Of a stretch of 64,000 nt of DNA, positions 25,487-33,262 are shown piece after piece (the stretch's first letter is position 1; each line of letters opens with the position of its first letter). Source of the stretch: an uncultured Oscillospiraceae bacterium (GTDB lineage: Bacteria > Bacillota > Clostridia > Oscillospirales > Oscillospiraceae); assembly GCA_958423465.1 (NCBI GenBank), contig CATZRD010000007.1, forward strand, positions 1-64,000, read 5' to 3'. The position numbers and the translations under genes were made by a program. The notes under the pieces were generated by a model. The model made no database searches. It was given only the letters and a program-made list of their open reading frames with translations, and was not told where the DNA came from.

Positions 25487-25951
25487 TTACAGCGGCTTGA
25501 TGAAGACCGGCAATTGATTTTTGGCGGCGGCGCTTCGGGCGCGCCGGTAGCCCCGGCGGACATAAAAATCCTGGGCGGTGTCGGAGGTCAGGATAGAGCC
25601 GCCGGCGCCGTGGGCGGCAAAATAGGACTCCGCCAGTTGGAGCAGGGCGGAGCCGTGGCCTTTGCCGCGGAATGGTTCCGCCACCCAGAATTCCCGCACA
25701 AAGCCCAGACTGGCGTCGAAAAACCAGCTGGAGAAGGGGAGCATACAAAACTGAATGAATCCAATCGTCCCTCCCTCCCCGGTCAGGCGCAGATAGGAGA
25801 CGTTTTGTTCTCCGGCCTCGCCCCGGTTCATCTCCCGGAACAGGCCGTCCCAATCCCGCACTTCGATTCCCAGCTCCGCGAAATAGAGCCGGAACGCCTG
25901 CTGGAACAGGGGGGACGAAAAATCGCGGATCAACAGATCGGTGGTTTGCAT
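25487..25951 (-). CDS. GNAT-family N-acetyltransferase
   Basis: A 154-residue acetyltransferase. The acetyl-CoA pyrophosphate loop is EPFRGKGHGSALLQ (the R/Q-x-x-G-x-G/A pattern), preceded by the beta-4 strand REFWVA and followed by the C-terminal QDFYVRRGYRR, characteristic of GNAT proteins. The substrate is not evident; small-molecule (antibiotic or polyamine) and protein targets are both possible. GAAAGGAAAACGGCT precedes the ATG. The gene follows a promoter, a 20-codon leader ORF and an intrinsic terminator, suggesting induction by attenuation. Confidence 0.85.
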   Translation of the reverse strand: MQTTDLLIRDFSSPLFQQAFRLYFAELGIEVRDWDGLFREMNRGEAGEQNVSYLRLTGEGGTIGFIQFCMLPFSSWFFDASLGFVREFWVAEPFRGKGHGSALLQLAESYFAAHGAGGSILTSDTAQDFYVRRGYRRARSAAAKNQLPVFIKPL

Positions 25952-25970
25952 AGCCGTTTTCCTTTCTTAC

Positions 25971-26008
25971 AAAAAAATACAAGTGTTCCCGCGACACGAG
26001 AACACTTG
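25971..26008 (-). terminator. Putative transcription attenuator in the GNAT leader
   Basis: A 9-bp inverted repeat CAAGTGTTC (25980-25988 with 26000-26008), 11-nt loop, followed on the minus strand by TATTTTTTTG. This full intrinsic terminator lies 20 bp upstream of the GNAT start and downstream of its only visible promoter, so GNAT expression would require readthrough. Confidence 0.7.
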
Positions 26009-26038
26009 GTATTTCTTCATAGACGGCGGCGCGGCGGA

Positions 26039-26101
26039 TCAGCGGAGGAGGCCGGCCGTGAATGACAGATCGCTCTCGAACCGGGAAAATGAAGTTTTCA
26101 T
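26039..26101 (-). CDS. 20-residue leader peptide upstream of GNAT
   Basis: Reading ATG 26101 gives a 20-residue peptide (MKTSFSRFESDLSFTAGLLR). GGCAGGTG lies six bases upstream as ribosome site; a GTG two codons earlier is an alternative start. A perfect 10-bp inverted repeat (26058-26067 with 26101-26110) pairs the start region with codons inside the ORF. The stop is about 30 nt before the terminator stem. The layout is that of leader peptides controlling resistance genes by ribosome stalling, but coding is unproven. Confidence 0.5.
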   Translation of the reverse strand: MKTSFSRFESDLSFTAGLLR

Positions 26102-26128
26102 GTCATTCACCTGCCTTTCCATATGCGC

Positions 26129-26157
26129 ATCGTACCATCAAGAGACGGATTTGTCAA
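26129..26157 (-). promoter_or_regulatory. Promoter for the GNAT leader transcript
   Basis: On the minus strand a consensus TTGACA (26152-26157), 17 bp, then TACGAT (26129-26134). It lies just after the ansA stop and predicts an untranslated leader of about 170 nt before GNAT. Confidence 0.75.
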
Positions 26158-26173
26158 GCCGGATGTCCGGAGC

Positions 26174-27175
26174 CTACCGCCCCTCCAGGAGGTCGCAGGC
26201 CACGGGGGTGTAGAAGAGGCGGGCGGCCTCCTCCCGGTCCCGGGTCTGGCCCAGGATCCACATGAGCTTGGCGGTGACGGCCTCGGTGGTCATGTCGTAG
26301 GCCTCCAGCACCGGCAGGCTGCGCTTCACATAGGTGCCCACATGGTACACAGAGAGGTCGCTGCCCTCGTTTTCCACCTGGGTGGTCATCACCACCAGCT
26401 TGCCGGCCTCCAGGCCCCGCTTTACCACCTCGTAGTAGTCTCCGGCCTTGTACGTGGGCAGGCCGCCTACGCCGAAGCTCTCGATGATGAGGGCGTGATT
26501 GCGCGCCAGCAGGTACTCCGCCACGGCGCAGTCCGCCCCGGGGATCAGCTTCAGCAGGGCCACCTGGGGGTCCACCTCATCATAGAACCGGGGCAGGGGG
26601 GCCTGCGGCGGCTGGATGTACTGGACCAGACGCCCCTCCCGCACCATGCCCAGCACCGGGTAGTTGATGCTGGAAAAGGCCTCGAAGCTCTTGCTGCGGG
26701 TCTTGCGGGCCCGGGTGCCCAGAATGATCTTGCCGTTGAACACCAGCATCACCCCGGCCATGGAGGAGGCCGCCACGGTAAAGGCGTCCCGCAGGTTCTG
26801 CTTGCTGTCCGTGGTCTCGAAGCCGATGGGCTTCTGCGCGCCGGTGAGAACGATGGGCTTGGGACTGAGCTGGATGAGGTAGCTGAGGGCGGCGGCGGTG
26901 TAGGCCATGGTGTCGGTGCCGTGGCTGATGACAAAGCCGTCGTAGTCGCCGTAGCGGTCCCGGATGGTCCGGGCGATGCGGACCCAGTGCTTGGGCTGGA
27001 GGTTGGTGCTGTCCAGACTGAAGAGCTGTACGCAGTCCACCCGGCAGATGCGGTCGATGTCCGGGATGTACCGCAGAAGCTGGGCGCTGGTCAGTTCCGG
27101 CATCAGGCCGCTGCCGCCCATCTCCGAGGCGATGGTGCCGCCGGTGCCGATGAGGAGGATTCTTTTCCGTTCCAT
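26174..27175 (-). CDS. ansA: Type I L-asparaginase
   Basis: A 333-residue asparaginase hydrolysing asparagine to aspartate and ammonia, cytoplasmic. IGTGGTIAS holds the first catalytic Thr and SHGTDTM the second Thr-Asp pair; Lys in LTGAQKP completes the set. No signal peptide, as expected for type I. ATG 27175 is chosen because AAAGGAGCCAGCA lies directly upstream. It is the last gene of a run birA-chrA-chrA-ymdB-ansA, 33 bp after ymdB. Confidence 0.93.
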   Translation of the reverse strand: MERKRILLIGTGGTIASEMGGSGLMPELTSAQLLRYIPDIDRICRVDCVQLFSLDSTNLQPKHWVRIARTIRDRYGDYDGFVISHGTDTMAYTAAALSYLIQLSPKPIVLTGAQKPIGFETTDSKQNLRDAFTVAASSMAGVMLVFNGKIILGTRARKTRSKSFEAFSSINYPVLGMVREGRLVQYIQPPQAPLPRFYDEVDPQVALLKLIPGADCAVAEYLLARNHALIIESFGVGGLPTYKAGDYYEVVKRGLEAGKLVVMTTQVENEGSDLSVYHVGTYVKRSLPVLEAYDMTTEAVTAKLMWILGQTRDREEAARLFYTPVACDLLEGR

Positions 27176-27208
27176 TGCTGGCTCCTTTCGCGACAATATG
27201 GGGGCGCG

Positions 27209-27982
27209 TCAGCGGACGTCGATCCGCTCCACTCCCACGCACAGGCCAGTATCGCCGTCCAGGGAGAACACCGCGCCCTGCATCTTGCAGGGGCCGTCCG
27301 CCACCTGGTAGCGCCCCGGCAGACCGCCCAGGAAGGACTCTACGCTCTGCTGGGGGCGGATGCCCAGGACGCTCTGGATGGGGCCGGTCATGCCCAGATC
27401 CGTCAGATAGCCCGTGCCGCCGGGCAGCACCTGCTCGTCGGCGGTGGGAACGTGGGTGTGGGTCCCCCACAGGGCGGAGACCCGGCCGTCCAGGTAGAAG
27501 CCCATGGCCAGCTTTTCGCTGGTGGCCTCGGCGTGGAGATCCACCAGGGTGAACCGGGGACGGTCCCCCTTCAGCAGCCGGTCCGCGGTGGTGAAGGGAT
27601 TTTCCGCCCCCCAGTCCAGGCCGCACCGGCCGATGAGGTTCATCACGGCGATCTGGACGCGGCCGCAGTCGTAGACGCCGAAGCCCCGGCCCGGGGCCCG
27701 GCCGGTGTAGTTGGCGGGCCGCAGGAGATAGGGGTCCTCCTCCAGCCGCTGGCGGATCTGCATTTTGCCGAAGGTGTGATTCCCCAGAGTCACCACGTCC
27801 GCCCCGGCGTCGTACAGCGCCTGGACCTGCTGGGGCAGGATGCCAGAGCCGGCGGCGTTCTCGCCGTTGACGACGGTGAAATGGACGCCTTTCAGTTTTT
27901 GCAGGGGCCGCAGGCGGCGGCACAGATGGTCGAGACCCTGCTCTCCCACCACGTCGCCGATGGCCAGAATGTGATAGATCAT
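27209..27982 (-). CDS. ymdB: YmdB-family metallophosphoesterase (TIGR00282)
   Basis: A 257-residue calcineurin-like phosphoesterase starting at ATG 27982 after GAAAGGAGGCGCGG. Motifs: AIGDVVGEQG, VVNGENAAGSG, TLGNHTFG and WGTHTHVPTAD, which define the YmdB/TIGR00282 family. In Bacillus YmdB hydrolyses 2',3'-cyclic nucleotides and affects the motility/biofilm switch; it is commonly next to rny there, unlike here. The dinuclear metal residues are all present. Confidence 0.9.
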   Translation of the reverse strand: MIYHILAIGDVVGEQGLDHLCRRLRPLQKLKGVHFTVVNGENAAGSGILPQQVQALYDAGADVVTLGNHTFGKMQIRQRLEEDPYLLRPANYTGRAPGRGFGVYDCGRVQIAVMNLIGRCGLDWGAENPFTTADRLLKGDRPRFTLVDLHAEATSEKLAMGFYLDGRVSALWGTHTHVPTADEQVLPGGTGYLTDLGMTGPIQSVLGIRPQQSVESFLGGLPGRYQVADGPCKMQGAVFSLDGDTGLCVGVERIDVR

Positions 27983-28053
27983 CCTGCCGCGCCTCCTTTC
28001 GCCAAGGCTAGTATATCCGCTTTCCGCGGGGAAAACGCCGCGTTTCCTCCGGT

Positions 28054-28653
28054 TCACATGCCAAAGGCGATGCCCACCGCGGCGGAGGCCAGAATGAAGA
28101 GGATGGGATGCAGGCCCTTGGTCCTACTGACCTTGTTGGTCAGCACCCACAGGACCGCCGCCAGGACCCAGCCCTTCCAGTTGATGAAGGCCAGGGAGAA
28201 GCCCTGGGCCAGGGCGTCGGGGAAGAAGAGGTTGCTGACCACCACGCTGAGGCCCGCCGCGGCGATGAGGCCCGTGGAGGCGGGACGCAGACCGTAGAAG
28301 GCGCTGTCCACGTAGCGGTTGTCCCGGAAGCTCTTGAGGAAGGCGGCCACGATGAGGATGATGATGACAGAGGGCGTGATGAGTCCGATGGTCGCCACCA
28401 CCGCGCCCAGAATGGCGCCGGGGATGCCGCCGGCGTGCTGCCCCGTCACATATCCCACATAGGTGGCCATGTTGACGCCGATGGGGCCGGGGGTGGATTC
28501 CCCCACGGCGATCATGTTGGCCAGGTCGTTGTAGGTGAACCAGCCGGTGGCATCGGCCATGTCGTAGAGGAAGGGAATGGTGGCCATACCGCCGCCCACG
28601 GCGAAGAGGCCGGTCTTGAAAAACTCGTAAAACAGGCGCAGATACAGCATCAT
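28054..28653 (-). CDS. Chromate transporter family protein, second half of a pair
   Basis: A 199-residue integral membrane protein of the CHR family, with about six hydrophobic segments. FFKTGLFAVGGGMATIPFL and VGESTPGPIGVNMATYVGY are the two family signatures. It is the short-chain form, encoded next to a homologous gene with a four-base overlap, so the two should form a heterodimer. Named for chromate export, but in gut anaerobes the natural substrate is unknown. Confidence 0.9.
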   Translation of the reverse strand: MMLYLRLFYEFFKTGLFAVGGGMATIPFLYDMADATGWFTYNDLANMIAVGESTPGPIGVNMATYVGYVTGQHAGGIPGAILGAVVATIGLITPSVIIILIVAAFLKSFRDNRYVDSAFYGLRPASTGLIAAAGLSVVVSNLFFPDALAQGFSLAFINWKGWVLAAVLWVLTNKVSRTKGLHPILFILASAAVGIAFGM

Positions 28654-29192
28654 TTCGTCTTACCTCCCAGATTCTTCAGCAAAATGCCCGCCGCGGCGGC
28701 CAGCACCACGAACACCACCGGGCTGAGGGGGGTGAAGAAGCTGCCCAGGGCGACGGCCAGGAAGATGGCCAGGGTGGGCTTGTCCACCACGGCCTTCCGG
28801 TAGAGCTTTACCACGGCGTTGAGAATCAGCACGCACACGCACACCCGGATGCCGCCGAAGGCGTGCTGCACCCAGGCCACATGGGAAAAGGCCTCGATGA
28901 CCCCCGCCAGCAGGGAGATAATGATGAGGGAGGGGAAGACCACGCCCAGCGTGGCGATGACGCCGCCCAGGACCCCCTTTTTCTTCTGGCCGATGAAGGT
29001 GGCCGTGTTGACGGCGATGACGCCGGGGGTGCACTGGCCGATGGCGAAGTAGTCCATCAGCTCCTCCTCGGTGGCCCAGCCCTTGTTGTCCACCACCTCC
29101 CGCTGGAGGATGGGCAGCATGGCGTAGCCGCCGCCGAAGGTCATGACGCCGACTTTGGCAAAGGTAACGAACATATCCAGCAGAATATTCAT
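28650..29192 (-). CDS. Chromate transporter family protein, first half of a pair
   Basis: A 180-residue homologue of the downstream protein with the same signatures (FAKVGVMTFGGGYAMLPIL and IGQCTPGVIAVNTATFIGQ). About six hydrophobic segments, with the opposite membrane orientation expected for the partner. GAGAGGTCCC precedes the ATG. Sequence divergence between the pair implies an old duplication. Confidence 0.9.
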   Translation of the reverse strand: MNILLDMFVTFAKVGVMTFGGGYAMLPILQREVVDNKGWATEEELMDYFAIGQCTPGVIAVNTATFIGQKKKGVLGGVIATLGVVFPSLIIISLLAGVIEAFSHVAWVQHAFGGIRVCVCVLILNAVVKLYRKAVVDKPTLAIFLAVALGSFFTPLSPVVFVVLAAAAGILLKNLGGKTK

Positions 29193-29230
29193 GGGACCTC
29201 TCCTTGCGTGTTTGTTTTAAGAAGGGACGC

Positions 29231-30217
29231 TCACTCCGTGTAGCCGTACAGCCCCCGGACAGAGACCTCCCCGGTGCGGACGGTGGTCACGGAGCCGTCG
29301 CTCCGGCGGACCACCAGGCCGAACTGGCTGTCGATGTCCAGAGCCTGGGCCCGCTCCCGCCCCTGGGTCCATAGAAGCTGCACCGGACGGCCCAGGGTGA
29401 CGCAGCGGCGGCGGTACTCCTCCACCCAGCCGCTGACGTCGCCGCCCAGGCTCTCCGAAAGCCGGTACAGCTCTTCAATCATAGCGGCGGCCAGGGCCGC
29501 CCGGGGGACGGCATAGCCCTCCTGGGCCAGGCTGGTGGCCACCTGGGCCACCTCGGGGCCGAAATCCTCCGGTGTGTGGCGGACGTTGACGCCGGCGCCG
29601 ATGACCAGGGACTGGACCGTGCCGGTCTCGCCCTCCAGGGCCATCTCCGTCAGGATACCGCAGAGCTTTTTTCCATTGAGCACCAGGTCGTTGGTCCATT
29701 TGATGCCGACCTCTGCCTGCGACACCCGCTCTACGGCCCGGCAGACAGCCACCGCCGCCATGCCCGTGGCCCCCAGGAGGGCCTCCGGCGGGAGCTGGGG
29801 CCGCAGCAGCACCGAAAGGTACACCCCCCGGTCCGGCGGCGAGAGAAAGCCCCGGGACAGGCGGCCCCGCCCCGCCGTCTGGCAGTCAGCCGCCGCCACG
29901 GTGCCGTGGGGTGCGCCCGCCAGAGCCTCCCGCTTCAGGTAGGAGTTGGTGGAGTCGATCTCCTCCAGGCACCGCAGCAGGGGGCAGTCCACGGACAGAT
30001 GCCGCCGGATCTCCCGCTCCGTCAGGGCATCGGGGCGTTCCGTCAGGCGGTAGCCCAGGCCGGTGCGGGCCTCAATGGTGTAGCCGTCCCGGCGGAGAGC
30101 GTCGATGCCCTTCCAGACGGCGGCCCGGCTGACGCCCAGCCGGCGGCTGATCTCCTGCCCGGAGAGGAACTCCCCCTCCCGCTGGGCCAGCAGGCCATAG
30201 ATCTGATCCCGGCTCAC
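29231..30217 (-). CDS. birA: Bifunctional biotin-protein ligase / biotin operon repressor BirA
   Basis: A 328-residue protein starting at GTG 30217 behind GAAAGGGGGAAC. An N-terminal winged helix (about 1-65, EISRRLGVSRAAVWKGIDAL) is followed by the ligase domain with the CQTAGRGRLSR biotinyl-AMP loop and KWTNDLVLNGKKLCGIL, and a C-terminal SH3-like domain. It attaches biotin to carboxylases and, having the HTH, should repress biotin genes, none of which lie here. It starts the operon through to ansA. Confidence 0.94.
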   Translation of the reverse strand: MSRDQIYGLLAQREGEFLSGQEISRRLGVSRAAVWKGIDALRRDGYTIEARTGLGYRLTERPDALTEREIRRHLSVDCPLLRCLEEIDSTNSYLKREALAGAPHGTVAAADCQTAGRGRLSRGFLSPPDRGVYLSVLLRPQLPPEALLGATGMAAVAVCRAVERVSQAEVGIKWTNDLVLNGKKLCGILTEMALEGETGTVQSLVIGAGVNVRHTPEDFGPEVAQVATSLAQEGYAVPRAALAAAMIEELYRLSESLGGDVSGWVEEYRRRCVTLGRPVQLLWTQGRERAQALDIDSQFGLVVRRSDGSVTTVRTGEVSVRGLYGYTE

Positions 30218-30251
30218 GTCTGTTCCCCCTTTCCAGGATTGCACTCAGCAC

Positions 30252-30280
30252 AGTATAGCATCTGTTGAAGAAGTTGTAAA
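30252..30280 (-). promoter_or_regulatory. Promoter for birA
   Basis: On the minus strand TTTACA (30275-30280), 17 bp, TATACT (30252-30257). The -35 box lies in a sequence (TTGTAAACC on the plus strand) that looks like a single biotin-operator half-site, but no second half was found. Confidence 0.65.
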
Positions 30281-30323
30281 CCGGGGGAAGGGGCGGGAAG
30301 TGAAAATTCGGCGAGAAATTTTC

Positions 30324-30384
30324 TTGCGAAATGCGGCGGAGTGTGGTACGATAGCTGTGCTCCGGCGGTGCGTCCCGCCGGAGC
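30324..30384 (+). promoter_or_regulatory. Promoter and leader hairpin of the tRNA-Ser gene
   Basis: TTGCGA (30324-30329), 17 bp, TACGAT (30347-30352). A 10-bp GC-rich inverted repeat GCTCCGGCGG (30359-30368 with 30375-30384) begins at the expected start site and ends 12 bp before the tRNA. It would form a stem at the 5' end of the precursor. Confidence 0.65.
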
Positions 30385-30396
30385 GGACCAGAATAC

Positions 30397-30485
30397 GCAG
30401 CGGTATCGAAGCGGTCATAACGGGGCTGACTCGAAATCAGTTTGGGAGAAATCCCACGTGGGTTCGAATCCCACCCGCTGCGCCA
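30397..30485 (+). tRNA. tRNA-Ser (anticodon CGA), CCA encoded
   Basis: An 89-nt class II tRNA. Acceptor arms GCAGCGG (30397-30403) and CCGCTGC (30475-30481) pair perfectly; the anticodon loop CTCGAAA is closed by GCTGA/TCAGT and gives anticodon CGA, reading UCG. A long variable arm (TGGGAGAAATCCCA) is diagnostic of serine tRNA. The T arm contains GGGTTCGAATCCC. The discriminator is G and CCA is encoded. Confidence 0.96.
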
Positions 30486-30510
30486 CGTCGGGGCAAAGTT
30501 CGCTCCACGC

Positions 30511-30540
30511 AAAATCCCCACCCTGAAGGGTGGGGATTTT
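30511..30540. terminator. Bidirectional terminator between tRNA-Ser and the PucR-type gene
   Basis: A 13-bp perfect inverted repeat (AAAATCCCCACCC, 4-nt loop) has an A-run on one side and a T-run on the other, so it can end both the tRNA transcript and the regulator gene that converges from the right. Confidence 0.9.
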
Positions 30541-30569
30541 TATTCGCTCCCCTGCGCTTTGCCATGCGA

Positions 30570-32108
30570 TCAGGTATCCTCTTCCAGCCGGAAGGACAGC
30601 AGCAGATACAGCCGGACGGCCTCGCTGTCCAGATCGGCCTTTGTCAGGGCGGCGATCTTCTCCAGCCGGTAGAGCAGCGTTGTCCGGTGAATAATCAGCG
30701 CCTGAGCGGTTTTTGGAATACTGCGCTCGTTGAGCAGAAAACATTTCAAAGTCGTGAAATACTGGCTCCCGTGCTCCCGGTCATACTGCCGCAGAAGCCT
30801 GGGCACCGGAGAGAGGAACAGGGAGAGCGCGGCGGGCGTCTTGATCTGGGAGCCCAGATACTCCAGTGCGCAGTCCTCAAACGCCATGCACCACTGATGG
30901 CTGCGCAGGCGGAACGCGTGCTCCATGGCGTAGTTCGCCTGGGTGTAGGCGGCATTCAAATGAAAGACGCTGTCTACAGGCAGGGACACCCCGGCGTACA
31001 TCAGGCTGTCCCGCAGGAAGGGCGCCAGCTTGGAGCAGAAGGCGGTCTGGTCCAGCCTGGAGGCGTCCATATCCGCGACCATACAGAGCTGCCGTTCATA
31101 GAAAAAGATGAACGTTCCCGGAAAGGCCGCAGAGAGGCTGTTGCGGAGGACGCTGCCGCTGGTAATGGCGTCCTCCGGCTCCTGACTTTGCAGCTTGGCG
31201 ATCAGGAAGCGGCCTGTCTCGCGCCAGCCCAGCGTGGACAGCAAAATGCGCAGGTCCCGCCGGTCGGCTTCGCCGCCGGCGATCAGGTTTTTCAGCGTGC
31301 CAATCAGGTCGCGGTGGTCCTGACCGGCGCTCATGTCGTCCCGGTGAAGGATCATCAGCACATAGTCCGCCAGATATTCCACCAGCAGACGGTCCCCGGG
31401 ACGGAAAAGCGTGTGCAGCTCGTTGACCAGCAGCCTGGCCCGGTAATACTCCATGTCCCATATGTTGATATACAGCGACCGCATGTGGTAAGGATACCGG
31501 TTGGTCTCCCAGAGGGCGGCTTTCTTCTGGTGAAGGGTATCCCGGTAGGCGTCGCTGAACTTGAAGTCCTCCACCAGCCACAGGGGGATAAAATATTTTC
31601 CCCGCTCCTTGTCATACTCCAGCTCCAGCATGCCCTCCACATGACAGGGCAGGGCCAGAATGGCAAAAACGCTGTCATGGATGTAAACCGGGTTTTGCAG
31701 ATAGGCGGTGGCGGCGGCGCACAGATCGTTGAGGCTGCCGTTGTGATTGAGGATCCAGTTCAGCTCCGCCTCAAAATCCCGGAAGCGCTGAAAGATCCGC
31801 GCCAGCTCGTTGACGATCTCCGGCAGCGTCCGGCCGCGGACGCAGATGTGTTCCGCCAGCCCCGGCTGCTGGCCCATGGACAGGTAGGGATACCGGTCCC
31901 GGGGAAACGAGCCGCCGTCCTCCGGAAGGATATAGAGCACCCCCGGCTCCGGGGCCTCGCCGGGCATGAACACGCGGAAGCTGTAAAAGCGGGCCTGATC
32001 CTCACACTGCATGGTGAAATCCCAGACCTTGTCGTCCAGCTCGCCGGCGATCATCTGAAAGGACAGCGCCAGCTGCCGCTGGGACGCCGCCGCGGCTTTA
32101 TACATCAT
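30570..32108 (-). CDS. PucR/CdaR-type transcriptional regulator
   Basis: A 512-residue regulator. The C-terminal 50 residues form the PucR helix-turn-helix (SIPKTAQALIIHRTTLLYRLEK), preceded by a GGDEF-like/CdaR region; the N-terminal 300 residues are a sensor with no motif I recognise. Start ATG 32108 has GGGAGG nine bases upstream; an ATG directly follows. It is divergent from the methyltransferase operon, with 286 bp between them holding a palindrome-bracketed promoter, so it is the probable regulator of that operon. The inducer could be a methylated compound. Confidence 0.85.
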   Translation of the reverse strand: MMYKAAAASQRQLALSFQMIAGELDDKVWDFTMQCEDQARFYSFRVFMPGEAPEPGVLYILPEDGGSFPRDRYPYLSMGQQPGLAEHICVRGRTLPEIVNELARIFQRFRDFEAELNWILNHNGSLNDLCAAATAYLQNPVYIHDSVFAILALPCHVEGMLELEYDKERGKYFIPLWLVEDFKFSDAYRDTLHQKKAALWETNRYPYHMRSLYINIWDMEYYRARLLVNELHTLFRPGDRLLVEYLADYVLMILHRDDMSAGQDHRDLIGTLKNLIAGGEADRRDLRILLSTLGWRETGRFLIAKLQSQEPEDAITSGSVLRNSLSAAFPGTFIFFYERQLCMVADMDASRLDQTAFCSKLAPFLRDSLMYAGVSLPVDSVFHLNAAYTQANYAMEHAFRLRSHQWCMAFEDCALEYLGSQIKTPAALSLFLSPVPRLLRQYDREHGSQYFTTLKCFLLNERSIPKTAQALIIHRTTLLYRLEKIAALTKADLDSEAVRLYLLLSFRLEEDT

Positions 32109-32153
32109 GACCAGACCTCCCTCAGCGTAAGTGTGGGCAAAACACATGAAAAC

Positions 32154-32175
32154 AGTATATCCTCATTTTTGAGGA
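32154..32175 (-). promoter_or_regulatory. Possible promoter and palindrome of the PucR-type gene
   Basis: On the minus strand TATACT (32154-32159) lies about 46 bp before the gene. No good -35 box is at the right distance; instead a 6-bp palindrome TCCTCA-N4-TGAGGA (32160-32175) abuts it, as expected for a promoter needing or blocked by a regulator. Confidence 0.4.
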
Positions 32176-32230
32176 AAAGGAAGAGGGCAATTCTGCAATT
32201 TAGAGGAAAATTTCCCGGTCGCTTTTGTGT

Positions 32231-32277
32231 TAATTGACAGATAAAGCAAAACGGAATAGGATAGAATTTGTCAATTA
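32231..32277 (+). promoter_or_regulatory. Promoter of the corrinoid operon inside a 9-bp inverted repeat
   Basis: TTGACA (32234-32239), 17 bp, TAGGAT (32257-32262). The 9-bp repeat TAATTGACA (32231-32239) and its perfect complement TGTCAATTA (32269-32277) bracket the promoter, with one arm over the -35 box and the other near the start site. A candidate operator for the divergent PucR-type regulator. Confidence 0.65.
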
Positions 32278-32394
32278 GCAAAAAATCCGGGAGAAAAGCC
32301 GGCGACATCTCTCCGCTATACTGCGGCAAAGCGGCGGAGCACGCCCCGCTGGAGACGCCCGGGATCCAGCCGGATACCAGACAGGAGGAAATGT

Positions 32395-33204
32395 ATGATC
32401 ATCATTGGCGAAAAGATCAACGGGTCCATCCCGGCCGTAGCGGACGCCATCGCCCGCAGGGACAGTGATTTCATCAAAGAACGCGCCCGGCTCCAGGCGG
32501 ACGCCGGCGCCGCGTTTATCGACTGCTGCGCCTCCGTTCCGGAGAGCGAGGAGGTGGAGACGCTCCGCTGGATGATCGACTGCATCCAGTCTGTCACCGA
32601 TCTGCCCATCAGTGTGGACAGTCCCAGCGCCGGTGTGCTGGAGCAGGCTTACCGGTTCTGCGATCGGCCGGGCCTCATCAACTCCGTCTCCGGCGAGGGG
32701 GACAAGATCGACCGGATCTTCCCCATTCTGGCCGCGAACCCCGGCTGGGAGGTCGTCGCGCTGCTCAGCGACGACACGGGCATCCCCAAAAACGCCGCTG
32801 ACCGGCTGAAGGTCTTTGACAAGATCATGGCCAAGGCCAAGACCTACGGCATCTCTCCCAGCCGCATCCATATCGACCCCCTGGTGGAGATGCTCTGTAC
32901 GTCGGAGAACGGCATCGAGACCAACACCGAGGTCATTGCCACCGTCCGGGAGAGGTATCCCTCCATCCACATCACCGCCGCCGTCAGCAACATCTCCTTC
33001 AACCTGCCGGTGCGGAAGATGATCAACCTGGGCTTCGTGGTCCTGGCCATGAACAGCGGCCTGGACAGCGCGATCCTGGACCCCACCAACCGGGATCTCA
33101 TGGGCCTGGTCTACGCTGCCGAGGCGCTGCTGGGGCTGGACGACTACTGCGTGGAATACATCAGCGCCTACCGCAGGGGCCTGTTCGGCCCCGTGAAGAA
33201 CTGA
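32395..33204 (+). CDS. Methyltetrahydrofolate:corrinoid methyltransferase (pterin-binding)
   Basis: A 269-residue TIM-barrel protein of the pterin-binding family (MtgA/AcsE/MtvA type). IIGEKINGSIPA at the start and LPISVDSPSAG, INSVSGEGD and HIDPLVE are the strands that line the folate pocket. It would move a methyl group between the corrinoid protein encoded next and tetrahydrofolate, feeding one-carbon metabolism. AGGAGGAAATGT gives a short but good ribosome site. First gene of the operon. Confidence 0.9.
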   Translation: MIIIGEKINGSIPAVADAIARRDSDFIKERARLQADAGAAFIDCCASVPESEEVETLRWMIDCIQSVTDLPISVDSPSAGVLEQAYRFCDRPGLINSVSGEGDKIDRIFPILAANPGWEVVALLSDDTGIPKNAADRLKVFDKIMAKAKTYGISPSRIHIDPLVEMLCTSENGIETNTEVIATVRERYPSIHITAAVSNISFNLPVRKMINLGFVVLAMNSGLDSAILDPTNRDLMGLVYAAEALLGLDDYCVEYISAYRRGLFGPVKN

Positions 33205-33262
33205 TCGGCCAAGCGCGTGACAAAGCCGCTTTATAATCATTCATGATAAGGAGGATCAACAA

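Noticed and set aside
30274..30282. TTGTAAACC, matching half of a biotin operator, over the birA promoter
   Set aside because: No second half-site at the expected distance; the same 9-mer also occurs near 11819 and 52157 (reverse orientation), so it may be chance.
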